Assembly (NCBI GenBank): GCA_030035585.1
Contig: CM057482.1
Location: forward strand, 48,341,501-48,405,500
Direction: 5' to 3'
From: Dugong dugon
Taxonomy: Eukaryota; Chordata; Mammalia; Sirenia; Dugongidae
Length of the DNA: 64,000 nucleotides
In this document: positions 46,800-57,510 of the stretch, piece after piece
Layout of the letters: every line of letters begins with the position of its first letter
Position numbering within the stretch: the first letter of the stretch is position 1
The notes under the pieces: model-generated
The model's input: the letters and a program-made list of their open reading frames with translations, nothing else
Databases searched by the model: none
What the model was told of the DNA's origin: nothing
Program-made: the position numbers and the translations under genes

Positions 46800-46940
46800 T
46801 CCTCAGAGCACTAGTGTGGCCTCATCTGTAAAATGGAGGCCCTTCCACCTCCCAGAGTTGTGTAAGAATTGATAATGATGTACACAAAGGACCAGCTCAG
46901 TGCTGACATACAGCCAGCACCTAATAAATGCTACCTGTAG
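46800..46940 (+). repeat. MIR SINE 3' half
   Basis: 'cctcatctgtaaaatggagg', 'gtgtaagaattgataatgat' and 'cagcacctaataaatgctac' are the MIR core and 3' end in order. Confidence 0.7.
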
Positions 46941-46946
46941 TTACAA

Positions 46947-47326
46947 TCCTCCACCCATCTGTCTGTCGTACTATGAAGGCTTGCATGATGCTGTGATGCT
47001 GGAAGCTATGTCATCAGTATTTCAAATACCAGCAGGGTCATCCATGGTGGACAGGTTTCAGCAGAGCTTCCAGTGTAAGACAGACTAGGAAGAAAGGCCT
47101 GGCAATCTACTTCCAGAAATCAGCCAATGACAACTTTATGGATCACAACAGATTACTGTCCAATATAGTTCTGGAAGATGAGTCCTCTAGGTTGTAAGGC
47201 ACTTAAAACACACACTGGCCACAACCAATGGACTTTAGCATACCAATGGTCATGAAGAAACCACAGGACCAGGCAACATTTTGTTCTGTTGTACATGCCA
47301 ACTCTACGGCAACTAACAACAACAAC
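46947..47326 (+). mobile_element. Internally deleted RTE derivative, type 2
   Basis: The 5' part reproduces the first 230 bp or so of the RTE ('gatgctggaagctatgtcat', 'ttactgtccaatatagttct', 'gaagatgagtcctctaggtt'). At about 47205-47220 it jumps to the last 120 bp ('cacaaccaatggactttagc', tail 'ggcaactaacaacaacaac'). The copy at 57108-57510 has the same junction, which is different from the type 1 junction. Confidence 0.75.
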
Positions 47327-47939
47327 ATGGTTTCAGTGGGTGACGGGTGAAGAGCACACCCTCTGATAACATAAACCAGAGCTTCACGGTGCCTGGGCTG
47401 TAGGCCTGTGGTCCAGAATCCAGGACTCTTGCTACAACTTGACAAGTCTGAACAAAAGCAGCTTGAACACTGGCTCTGGCTTGTACTCAAAGGTAAAGGG
47501 CAACACATAGCAAATCAAAACACCTTTATCCTGCCTGGGGGAACTTCCCCACACCCACTTTACCTGGGTCTTTGGAGAACTTGCGTCACACATGTCAACG
47601 TGCCAGAAGGCCAGGAGGTCCGAGGCCTCTGGGGGCGCCTTTTACAAGTGTGGGAGCCACCATAGATTCAAGGCCAGTAGTGGACGGGCCTGTGTGCACC
47701 TGGGGGTGAGCTGCTGGCTGGATTTCCCTGCTGCTTATTAAAAGGTTTAAGATCAGATCAATGGGTTGTAAATGCAGCCTGAAAGCTGAGTGGGCACAGG
47801 CTTTCCAAAACCATTTCTCCCCCCCAAAAAAACATATCCTACAGGCAACACTGGCTCAAGTGTTCAGGCTAATGAGTCACTAAAGCTTTTTGGAGCCCCA
47901 GGTGCTGAGCTAAGTTGAGGAGAGGAGAAATCAACCATA
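47327..47939. other. No recognised gene or repeat
   Basis: Single-copy-looking sequence; a short C-then-A run at 47818-47831. No gene is supported. Confidence 0.35.
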
Positions 47940-47990
47940 CACACAACATTTATTTACTGAGTGCCAACTCTTCCAGGCACTTTTCTACTG

Positions 47991-48258
47991 TTGTTGTTGC
48001 CAGTCTAGTCAGCTCCCAACTCATGGCAACAGGATGCACAATGGGATTGGACCCATAGGGTTTTCATTTCAGAAGTAGATCACTAGGCCTTTCTTCCTAA
48101 TTAGTCTGGAAGCTCTGCTAAAAGCTGTTCAGCATCATAGCAACTAGCAAGCCTCCATTAACAGACAGGTCACGGCTGTGCATGAAGTGCATTGGTCAGG
48201 AATTGAACTGATGTCTCCCACATGAAAGGCAAGAATTCTATCACTGAACCACCACTGC
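47991..48258 (-). mobile_element. tRNA-Gly-derived SINE, - strand
   Basis: Reverse of the copies at 6363 and 10316. The tRNA-Gly head is at the right end (plus-strand 'ggcaagaattctatcactga', 'accaccactgc'), the RTE 5'-like body in the middle (plus-strand 'taattagtctggaagctctg') and the RTE-like tail at the left ('ttgttgttgcca'). It interrupts an ancient repeat whose text continues on both sides. Confidence 0.8.
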
Positions 48259-49620
48259 CCTCTAGTCAGTGAATAAGACAGAGTGGTCCCTGCCCTCAGG
48301 GACCTGGTATTCAAATAGGGGAGCATATAAGGGAACAAATAAATACAACGATTACAAATCAAGCAAATGTTTAAGTGATATGAGGAAAATAAACAATGGT
48401 CTGAGATGATAATAACATTGGGTGACCAGAGGCCTTTCTGATAGCATGACATTTAAACAGACCGGAAGGGTGGAGAATGAGCCACTTATGGAAAGAGTGC
48501 AAGGAAAAACATTACAGACAGGGAATTCTTGTTCTTAGGTGCCGTCAAGTTGGTTCCAACTCATAGTGACCCCATAGGACAGAGTAGAACTGCCCCGTAG
48601 GGTTTCCAAAGAGCGGCTGGTGAATTCGAATTGCCAACCTTTTGATTATCAGTGGAGCTCTTAACCACTACACCACCAGAGCTCCAGACACAATAGTAGG
48701 TATAAATGCCCTGAGGCAGGACAGAACTCAGATGCTCTACCCTGAAATACCAGGGCAGCTAGAGCACAGTGAGAGGGATGGAAGCAGATTACGTGGGGCC
48801 ACAGAGGGCAAGGTGAAGGGTGTGCATTTTATTAAATGGGAATCCGTTGAAGGTCTGAAGCAGAGGAGCAATGCGCTCCACTTTATGTTTGAAGAATACC
48901 ACTCTTCCGTTGCTATTTGGAGAATGGACCAGAGGGAACAAGAGTGGGCGCAGAGAGACCTATTAAGAGGCCTTTGGAACAATCCAAGTGGAAAATGATG
49001 GACACTCGGATGAGAATAGTGGTAGTAGAAATAAGGAGAAGTGGAGAGATTTGAGATATATTTTGAAGATAGAAGTCAGTGTAAATGCTGGTGGGTGGAT
49101 ATCGGGTAGGAAGGAAAGGGGATAATCAAAGATAACTCATATATTGCTGGCTGCAAAGAGCAGTGCCAGTTGCTGAGATTGGGTGCGCAGGTTGATGGTG
49201 AGTGGACAGATTAAGAGTGAAATCAGGAGTTCTGCGTTGACATATGAAGTTGTGGAACAACCAAATGCAAACGTCAAGTAATGTAAGAGCACCAAGATGT
49301 CAGAAAAGAGATCAGACCTAGACATAGAAAGATGGGGCATCAATTTACAGATGAACTCACCCAGGTAGAGAGGGGATAGAGAGAAAAAGGAAGACCGGTG
49401 TCAAGCCCTGAGCATCCCTCCGATTCAGAAATCAGAAGGAGGAAGCAGAGCAAGCTAAGAAGACAGAAGGAGTGGCCAGAGGAGGAAAACCAGGAGAGAA
49501 GAGTTTGAGAGGAGGAGGTGGACCATGTCACACACTGCTGAGAGGCTGAGGAGGACAGAGCACTGTCCAGGAACTTGGCCATGTGGAGGTCATTGGTGAC
49601 TCTGACAATTATGGTAGTGG
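48259..49620 (+). repeat. Ancient mammal-wide repeat, long remnant
   Basis: Old interspersed repeat text in order: 'gagtggtccctgccctcagg', 'atgccctgaggcaggacaga', 'aatgggaatccgttgaaggt', 'tggagaatggaccagaggga', 'gaggaaaaccaggagagaag' and 'catgtggaggtcattggtga'. An AfroSINE is inserted at 48536-48686. L2-like is my nearest label but I am not certain of the family. Confidence 0.5.
48536..48686 (-). mobile_element. AfroSINE, - strand
   Basis: Plus-strand text 'gtgccgtcaagttggttcca', 'gaccccataggacagagtag' and 'taaccactacaccaccagag' is the reverse of the standard AfroSINE tail, body and head. Confidence 0.85.
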
Positions 49621-49689
49621 AATGGAGGCAAATGAGAGTAAAGAGTGAAGGAGAAAGGAGGAAGTGGAAACAGGAGGTGGGGTAACATC

Positions 49690-50325
49690 TGTTATGTTTT
49701 CTGTCCACCCCATACCTTTAGAACACAGTCTCTGCTTGGGGAATTTCCCACCTTGAGAGTCCTGGGTCCCTGAGGTAGAAGTGAGAAAACTTCCTTCCCA
49801 GCCTCCTTTGCAGCCAGGGCACAGACATGTGACCTGGGCTTCATCAATCAGATTCAACCTCAGGAGCCATCAAACCAGAAGGCTCCAGCAGGCAGCAGTG
49901 GTTGTAAATGGAGCTCCAAGCCCCCAGGTGAAGCTGGCACAGACAGCAGTGCCAGTGGCATAAAGTCAAGTTCCAGGCAGCAGACACACTGTGGAGCAGT
50001 GGCAGTTATGTGGTGGTGCAGTTTGGGAAGCTGTTCACTGGGGCTACTCCAGCCTTCCTCAAAATTCCTTTTGACAACCCCTGTTTTGTTTAATAATCTT
50101 CACTCAGCTTCTGTTGATCAAACTAAGAGCTGAGCCTGATTTACAAGGACAGCAACACAGCAAGAAAGGAAGGACCTGAGTCCTCATGCATGACCGGGCT
50201 GTTCCGCCAGCCCTGGACTGCCCTGGACTTCCTATTGTCTAAGACAATAAATCCTTACCCGTTAACCAGGTGTTCCATTGCTTGCAGCCAAATGCACTCT
50301 TACTGAGCCAAAATCTGATATTTTT
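49690..50325 (+). mobile_element. Possible old LTR
   Basis: The 3' part has 'gtctaagacaataaatcctt' (AATAAA) followed by 'gcttgcagccaaatgcactc', an arrangement common at the end of old mammalian LTRs. The 5' limit is unclear and no target duplication was found. Confidence 0.3.
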
Positions 50326-50529
50326 CATCATGTAAGTCTAGCTAACTAAACTCCTTGCACATGAAATTGGCAGAACTGCATAGTGCTACTACTGTGTCCT
50401 CCAATCCCCATAGGGAAGCCAGGTCATAAAATATAGTGCAAAGGAGTGTAAATCTGGTAGTGCTGCAGGAGTGGGCTGAGTGGAGGAGGAAGGGAGGCAG
50501 AGCTTGAAGACTCAAAAATTCCAGGATGG

Positions 50530-51525
50530 TAAAGGTCATGGAAGCCCCATAGACACATCCAAACTCCCTGAGGGACTGAATTTACTTGGCGGAGGGCTGT
50601 GGGGACCATGGTCTCGGGGAACATCTAGCTCAATTGACATGACACAGCTTATAAAGACAATGCTCTACATTCTACCTTGGTGAGTAGTGTCTGGGGTCTT
50701 CAAAGCCTGTGAGCGGCCATCTAAGATACTCCACTGGCCTCATCCCTTCGGGAGCAAGGGAGAATGAAGAGAACAGGATACAAGGAAAAGATTAGTCTGA
50801 AGGACTAATGGTCCCCAGCTACCAAGGCCTCCACTGGACTGAGTCCAGTACAGCTAGATGGTGCCCGGCTACCACCACTGACTGCTCTGACCAGAATCAC
50901 AACAGAGGGTTCTGGACAGAGCTGCAGAAGGATGTAGAACATAATTCTAACTCACAAAAAAAAGACCAGATTTACTGGCCTAAAGGAGACTGGAGAAACC
51001 CCGAGAGTATGGCCCCCAGACACCCTTTTAGCTCAGTGGTGAAGTTATCTCCGAGGTTCACCATTCAGCCTGGGAGTGGACACCCCCGTAAAACCAAATG
51101 AGACTAACGAGGTACAGTAGTGCAGTGACAAAGGCCAGAAGGCAGAAGGGGACAAGGAAGCTGGTGATAGGGAACCCAAGGTTGAGTAAGGATATTGTTG
51201 ACGTGTTGTGAGATTGTTAACCATTGTCATAGGGCAACATGTGTACTAACTGTTAAATGAGAAACTATTTTGTTCTGTAAGCCTTCATCTTAAGTGAGAA
51301 TAACAGCACAATTGGAAGAGTGTAGTCGATATCACTGAACTGTGCATGTAGAAATTTTTGAAATGGTGTATCTTTGGCTATGTGTATTTTCACCAAAAAA
51401 AAAAAGGTTGAGAAGTTAGAGGGTTGACATGTTGTGGGGTTGTTAACCAATGTCATAAAACAATATGTATATTACTGTTTCATGAGAAACTATTTGTTCT
51501 GTAAACCTTCACCTGAAGTACAATA
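50530..51525 (+). mobile_element. L1-type element with perfect 16-bp duplication
   Basis: About 1 kb flanked by perfect repeats AAAAATTCCAGGATGG at 50514-50529 and 51526-51541, ending in AATAAAAAA. The body matches 11484-12203 and 37717-38226 in the opposite orientation. It holds two 3'-end-like blocks, at 51190-51300 and 51415-51525, separated by an A run at 51396-51406. No coding frame is seen. Confidence 0.8.
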
Positions 51526-51541
51526 AAAAATTCCAGGATGG

Positions 51542-52039
51542 AATGTGGGTGACCCCTGCTATACATTGGCAAATCATTTAGCCAAATTGTCACCTGCCAC
51601 ATTGTCACCTGCCATCCAAGGCTGTAGAGTTTGGAGAAATTTTGTTAGGAGAAATCCAGAATGGGGCTGTTATTGGCTACTTTTGTTAATGTCTTACAAG
51701 AGAGAACTGGACTGAGACCAGAGACACCAGACATCAAACAGTAAGAGAAGGGAATTTGACATTGCTGAGAGAAGCACCCTCTGCTGGTGGCCTACAATCT
51801 GAATGGGCTGAAAGGCCCGTAATTTAGAGCCTTGCAGGATTAAACACACACACATAAACACACAGTTTCTTCACCCCAGACTGAAGCAAGCACATTCTTG
51901 CCTGCAAATGGCAGTCATAGCAGTGGATAAGATTGAGGCCCCATGCTTTTCTCCAGAAACTTCTCTTAAGAGTTCCATATATCAGAGGGACACTCAGAAA
52001 AAAAAAAGATGAAGGGGGTGTCTCCCCACCAATGCCATT
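51542..52039. other. No recognised gene or repeat
   Basis: Single-copy-looking sequence with a short CA run at 51846-51852. No gene is supported. Confidence 0.35.
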
Positions 52040-52745
52040 GTTGTTGTTTTTTGAATAGATGGATTTTATTGCATCTTAAAAATATCACCCATAAGTCTTA
52101 GGAATCATCTGGCCTTGTTTCTGCAGCTGGACAACTCTTATATCTTACTCATCAGCCTGTTGAACGGTTCCTTTTTCAGAGACATAGATACCGTGCAAAA
52201 ATTTTTGGATAGCCTTGTTTTTAATTGTCATGACTTGCTGATTAAAGCAGTTGAATTTGACACAAGTTCAATGTAGTTTCCTTCAAGAATTAACTCATCT
52301 TTCTGGGCTTGAGATACTAAACAAGCAACACCTGGCCTCATTGGAACCCTATGGATGTATTTCTCACCGAAGAAGTTTCAGATTTCAACAAGCGACCCAT
52401 TCTTCTGAATAACGACGTTGATGGGGAAGTCAGCATACACAGACCCCATCTTGTAAGTGTAGCACCCTTGATGATGTTCCATACCTGACTACAGATAGTG
52501 CCAACTGTTGCCAGTTCCTTTCGATTTCCCTGCCATTTGTCAGTGCGAAGCCTCTTCCTCTTCTTTCCAAGGAGACTTAGTTCTACATTGATGTGACTGA
52601 AGTCCCTCCGAAAGGTTCCTCTGGGGCCCTTCACAATAACTGTGTGTCCCTTCAGAGTGATGTCGACATTTTCTGGAATGTTGACAGTCTGGTTGCTGAG
52701 AATCGTCTTCATTCTCGCAGTAGATGTGGCCAACCGACGACATTG
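52040..52745 (-). pseudogene. RPL9: Processed pseudogene of ribosomal protein L9
   Basis: RPL9 is a protein of the large cytosolic ribosomal subunit. The - strand carries its whole coding sequence without introns, from ATG at 52712-52710 (MKTILSNQT..., then '[16 protein letters not shown]') to TAA at 52147-52145, plus 5' leader text (ACTGCGAG before the ATG) and a polyadenylation signal near 52065. The span is 568 bases against 579 for a 192-residue protein. I see a 10-base deletion near 52455, a 1-base deletion near 52241 and a CGA-to-TGA stop at 52380-52378, so no full product can be made. Lack of introns and a T-rich edge at 52040-52056 point to L1-mediated retroposition. Parent comparison is from memory. 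Confidence 0.92.
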
Positions 52746-53622
52746 TTTTGAAATGCCCCAATGCAGTAATTAACCGTAAAATTCTTAAACATAAAAGACT
52801 AGTGCAAGGACAAAGCACTAAGGCCAGAGGGTGAAAAATTAGAGTTTTCATGTTTAAGGCTTAGTCTAGAGGAGGTCTTTAGCTATGGTTACTCACAAAT
52901 GGAACTGACAAAAAAAAAAAGGAGGGGGGGACCAGAAGCCAACCAAGTTTTTATGTAAAATGTATTACCTAAAATAATCAAGGTTTGGTGGGTAAACAGC
53001 CTGGGAGTATTTAATCCCGAAAGCAGCCCCCAGGATCCCAAGCTTCCACCAACAAGAAGCTGTGTAACCCCAAGGATGGCATGCCCCCTAATACCCAACC
53101 CATGTGTGGTCATGGAGAATAATGGACAAGGAGGACCCATGCAGAGGGCAGAACTGAGTCCACAGAGAATAACAGATGTGGCAGGCCCTCCCGAGAGCAG
53201 CCCAGGGTGCCAGATGGCTCACCAAGGAGTAGGGTGTCCCCGCTGTGTGGGACTTTAGCTTCATGCCCCATTCTTCTTTTTTCTGAGTGGACGCTTTCAT
53301 TGCTGCTCTCCTAGTTCTAACCAATCACTGACACTGAGTATGTTGGCAGCAGATAATTTGTCTTTTGGTTCAAAGGCTGCAGGGCCACAGGGAGCCCCCT
53401 GGACCTTATGGAAGCCTGCTCTGGATGTAGTGAACGAGACTTTGGGCTGTCTGCCTTGGGAGACAATGATGTCGTCTGTGTGCGAGAGGAAGGGCAAGGA
53501 TGGGTGTTGGGGAGCAAAGGGGTGGACTGTGTCACAGTTACTGCTAGCTGCCTGTCTAGTATCTATCCTTCTTTTCTTGCCTTTGACAGAAACTTGATTT
53601 CAGAGGGAATAAATAAGTGTCC
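52746..53622. other. No recognised gene or repeat
   Basis: Single-copy-looking sequence with A/G runs at 52911-52929. Overlapping frames at 53297-53632 have no recognisable domain. Confidence 0.35.
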
Positions 53623-53635
53623 TTCTAGATGATGA

Positions 53636-53833
53636 GTCCCTGTGTGATGCAAATGTTAACATGCTTGGCCGCTAACTGAAAAGTTGGTGGTTCAAGTCCA
53701 CCCAGAGACACCTCAGAAGAAAGGCTGCTGATCTACTTCTGAAAAATCAGTCATTGAAAACCCTATCAGTATAGTTCTACTCTGACACACATGGGGTTTC
53801 CATGAGTTGGAATCCACTCAACAGCAACTGGTT
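53636..53833 (+). mobile_element. AfroSINE with target duplication
   Basis: Head 'gtccctgtgtgatgcaaatg', B box 'gtggttcaagtcc', body 'cagaagaaaggctgctgatc' and end 'catgagttggaatccactca'. Direct repeats TTCTAGATGATGA (53623-53635) and TTCTAGGTGATGA (53834-53846) differ at one base. Confidence 0.85.
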
Positions 53834-53846
53834 TTCTAGGTGATGA

Positions 53847-53985
53847 AAATGTTCTGGAAATAGACAGTGGTAATGGGTACACAACTTTGTGAGTGTACTT
53901 AATGCCACTAAATTATACACTTAAAAATATTTAAAATGGTAATTTTTTATGTTATGTATATTTTACTATAATAAAAAAATTGCCC
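53847..53985 (+). mobile_element. Old L1 3' end
   Basis: 'tctggaaatagacagtggta', 'aattatacacttaaaaatat' and 'tactataataaaaaaattg' form a typical old L1 3' terminus. The AfroSINE entered just upstream of it. Confidence 0.65.
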
Positions 53986-54114
53986 TTGGAAATACTCATC
54001 TTCTCAGCTAGAGGTACGCATGGAACCGAGATCTGGCCACTGAAATGTAGGAGAAAGGCAAAGAATTTTTTCTAAATAAAGAGTCAAAGATTTGCTACAA
54101 GAAAGACCACCTGT

Positions 54115-54700
54115 GAGGTTAAGATTGTGTGTCAACTTGGCTGGGCCACGATTCTCAGTGTTTATATGTGATCACTCTCATGATTGAATATACTGTGAGT
54201 AGACAATCAGATGAAAGGGAGTTTCCTTGGAGGTGTGGCCTGCATCTGAATATAAGCAGATGTTCTGACTTTTTGCTCTCTCTGGATCCTGCGGCTGCCC
54301 CCGTCATCTCACCTCCAGTTCTTGGGACTTGAGCTGTCAGCTTATCTGCTGAAATTGGGATTTGTCGATCTTCACAGCCTGTGAGCAGAGCCTTGCTCTC
54401 TGACCTGCCAGCCCCTGCAACTACGCGAATCATGAGAAACCATGTGGGCTCACCTGCCGATCTTGGAATTCGTCAGCCTTCACAGCCTGTGAGCAGGAAA
54501 TCTGCTCTCCAACCTGCCAATCTTGGGCTCGCCAGTTTCTGCAGCTGCATGACTTGGTAGAGGCCTCTACCCTGATCCACGGACTTGGGATGTTCTGGCC
54601 TCTACAATCGCATGAGCTGTTTCCTTGATATAAATCTCTCTCTATATATACTTATACACTTTATTGATTTTGCTTCTCTAGAGAACCCAGCCTAAGATAC
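54115..54700 (+). mobile_element. LTR-like element, family B, expanded
   Basis: Starts 'gtgaggttaagattgtgtgt' and ends 'gagaacccagcctaagatac', parallel to 20641-21101. Internal text around 'cttcacagcctgtgagca' occurs twice (54370 and 54478), so the unit has an internal duplication and is about 125 bp longer. Confidence 0.55.
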
Positions 54701-55091
54701 CACCTTTGTCCCCTGGCCCACCTCCCCTCTTCCTGCCTGGAAAGGAGACGAGAAGCTTGAGATAGAGCAGTCATCTTGTGACGATGGAGTGTGAGGTGAT
54801 ATCACCAACTAGAGTGAGGGAGCCAGAATGGTTGTGGGAGGCTGGGAGAGAGAGGAAAGGCATGAAATCGTGGGGGTAGGGGTAGAGCAGGCTTACAGGG
54901 AACCAGGGCCGCCACTGTGGGGCTTAGAAGGAAGGAGGACAAGGAAGAGTACAGCCCAGTGAAATAGACGGCCTCGCCAAGCTTTTGTGAATACCATCCA
55001 TTATCCCCAACAGCAACAACGTCACTGGTGATATTCCTGGTGCAGGGAGCCACACACTGTAACTCTCCCAACCTATTTAAGTGAACTGCGG
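54701..55091. other. No recognised gene or repeat
   Basis: Single-copy-looking sequence; the - strand frame at 54802-55182 has no recognisable domain. Confidence 0.35.
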
Positions 55092-55442
55092 TGTGGGGGA
55101 AGAATACTGAATATACCGTGGACTGCCAGAAGAATGAACAAATCTGTCTTGGAAGTACAGCCAGAATGCTCCTTAGAAGCAAGGATGGCGAGACTTCATC
55201 TCACATACTTCGGACATGTTATCAGGAGGGATCAGTCCCTGGAGAAGGACATCATGCTTGGTAAGGTAAAGTGTCAGTGAAAAAGAGGCAGACCCTCAAT
55301 TAGATGGATTGACACAGCGGCAGCAACAATGGGCTCAAGCATAACAATTGTGAAGATGGCATAGGATCGGGCAGTGTTTCATTCTATTATGCGTGGGGTT
55401 GCTGTGAGTCGGAACTGGCTTGATGGCACCTAACAACAACAT
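55092..55442 (+). mobile_element. RTE LINE 3' end, 5'-truncated
   Basis: Matches the last 350 bp of the full-length RTE ('gaatactgaatataccgtgg', 'ggacatgttatcaggaggga', 'cacctaacaacaacat'). Confidence 0.85.
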
Positions 55443-56079
55443 TTAAGTGGAGTCAAAAGATAAAACTGAAATCTTAATCAGCATTGAATTTTTATGGGGT
55501 TAGTGAATATTTCACTGTTGCTTTCGTGCGTCAGGCTGACTTTCCTATAAGAGGAGGTCATGAAGGTGAGTCACTTCCTGGACGATCCTTTTTGGAATTC
55601 AGGTGACACTGGAGGGGAAACTGGGCCCTGCCTTGGGGCATGTGCGTGGGCTTGCAGACTGGGACAGTTCATGGGCTGAGGAGCTAAGAGCAGGAATCAG
55701 CAGCTCAGCCACCGATCCCTGGCAGGGCAGCAAAGGTAGAGAAAGCATCATTTTGTCCACACTTTTGCAGCTTCTTAGAGGCCATGCATGGAGTGCCAAG
55801 TGTGCAGCAATGTCTATTTGCATATCTCAAGAGCCTCGTGCAGCAGGGTAAGTAGAATTGTCACGACTACAGAGGCTGCCCCTACACCCAAGACAGTTAA
55901 GGGACTTCCCAAGGACTGCAGAGCAAGCTGGCCTTGAGCCAGAGCTCAGACCCAGTGCTGTGGCTCCTGGCTGGAAGCTCTGGGCCCCACAGGTGAAAGG
56001 AAGAGGAGTGGGGAGGGGGCTCACAGTACCTGGATGTCCACCACGGCCAGAGAGGCCACTGTGCTGGGTGTGTCCTCAC
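55443..56079. other. Single-copy sequence with MIR trace
   Basis: MIR-like text lies at about 55880-55990 ('ttaagggacttcccaaggac'). No gene is supported. Confidence 0.4.
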
Positions 56080-56230
56080 TTTGCCCTCACAGCCACCCTG
56101 TGAAGTGGGGACTACACCCCCATTTTACAGATGAAGTAACTGATGCTAACAGAAATAATTAATCAAAATCGTGGCAGTGCTGGGATTCAGTCCCAGGTCT
56201 ACCTGGCTCTAGAGCCCCTGCTCTGGCCCC
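56080..56230 (+). repeat. MIR SINE
   Basis: 'acagccaccctgtgaagtgg', 'cattttacagatgaagtaac' and 'tgctgggattcagtcccagg' are MIR core and 3' text. Confidence 0.75.
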
Positions 56231-56294
56231 AGCTCCAGCTGCTGGCACCTGCAAGTCTCGTTAGGTGAGCAAAGGTACCTTCATTCACCATCTT

Positions 56295-56919
56295 CCACTA
56301 CGGAGGGGCAGCATGGTGCAACGATTAATGAACTCTGGATCCAGACTGCTTCAGTTTGATACCAAATTCCAGTACTCACTAGCTGTGTGACCTTGGGCAG
56401 GTTTCTCAACCTGTCTGTGCTTCCATTTCTTAGTCTTTAAAACGGAGATAATGAAACCCTGAGAGTATGGCCCCTGGATGTCCTTTTAACTCTGTACAGA
56501 AGTCATCCCTGAGGTTCATCCTTCAGCTAAAGATTAGACAGGTCTATAGGGCCAACTATAACACACGTGAGGGACGTGCTTCTTAGTTCAATCACGTACA
56601 CGAGACTAACGGGCACACCAACCCAAAAGCAAAAACGAGAAGTCAGGAAGGAACAGGAAAACTGGAAGAATGGAAACAGGGAGCCTGGGGTGGAGAAGGG
56701 AGGAGTGTTGACACATCGTGGGGTTGGCAACCAACGTCACAAAACAATTTCTGTATTAACTGTTTAATAAGAAACTAATTTGCTATGTAAACTTTGACCT
56801 AAATCACAATTAAAAAAAAAAAAGTTTAAAAAACGGGGATAATGAGAGTAGCATCTACCACATAGGATGTGTAACTCACTCAGGAAAGTGTCCAGCAAAT
56901 GATAAGCCCCATGTAAGTA
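56295..56919 (+). repeat. MIR SINE split by an L1-type insertion
   Basis: The MIR runs 56295-56454 ('agctgtgtgaccttgggcag'), is interrupted by 56455-56824, and resumes at 56846-56919 ('tagcatctaccacataggat'). It stops where the small DNA transposon at 56920 begins. Confidence 0.75.
56455..56824 (+). mobile_element. L1-type 3' end (family B) with target duplication
   Basis: Ends in an A tract (56812-56823). Direct repeats lie at 56436-56454 (TTTAAAACGGAGATAATGA) and 56825-56845, the latter with two extra A and one change. Body matches 28880-29208. Confidence 0.8.
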
Positions 56920-57097
56920 CAGTAAAACCTGCGAAAGCCAGAACCTGTGTAAGGTGGAAACCTGTCAGAGAAGGAAAACTCCAATATCTTCCACTAATAG
57001 AGAGTGGCAGAAAAGTGGTAAGGCTGCACCCTGTCAAAGGCACAAAACTTTCCAGACCTAGAAAAATAAGGCAGTCTGGCTCTCACAGGTTTCAGTG
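56920..57097 (+). mobile_element. Small Tc1/mariner-like (Tigger/pogo-type) transposon
   Basis: Starts CAGTAAAACCTGCGAAAGCC and ends with the reverse of CACTGAAACCTGTGAGAGCC. TA precedes it (56918-56919); CA follows, probably a decayed TA. It matches the reverse complement of 23893-24079 over its length. No transposase. Confidence 0.85.
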
Positions 57098-57107
57098 CAT
57101 TAGCTCC

Positions 57108-57510
57108 AACATTCATCTGTTCGTTTGTCCTACTCTGGTGGTTTGTATGTTGCTATGATGCTGGAAGCTATGCCACCAGTGTTTCAAATACCAGGAGGGT
57201 CACCATGGTGGACAAGCTTCAGTGGAGCTTTCAGACTAAGACAGACTAGGAAGAAAGGCCTGGCAAACTACTTCCAAAAATTAACCAACGAAAACCCTGT
57301 GGATCACAACAGAATACTGTCTGATATAGTGCTAGAAGATGAGCCCCCTGGGTTGGAAGGTGCTAAAATACACAGCGGCTGCAACAATGACTCAAGTGCA
57401 CCAATGATCATGAAGATAGTACAGGACTTGGCAACGTCTTGTTCTACTGTACAGGGGATTGCCATGAATCAGAGCCAACTTGATGGCAACTACCAACAAG
57501 TATTAGCTAT
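57108..57510 (+). mobile_element. Internally deleted RTE derivative, type 2
   Basis: 5' part 'gatgctggaagctatgccac', 'actgtctgatatagtgctag', 'gaagatgagccccctgggtt'; the junction near 57360-57378 joins it to 'cggctgcaacaatgactcaa' and the RTE tail. It is the same arrangement as 46947-47326. Confidence 0.75.
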
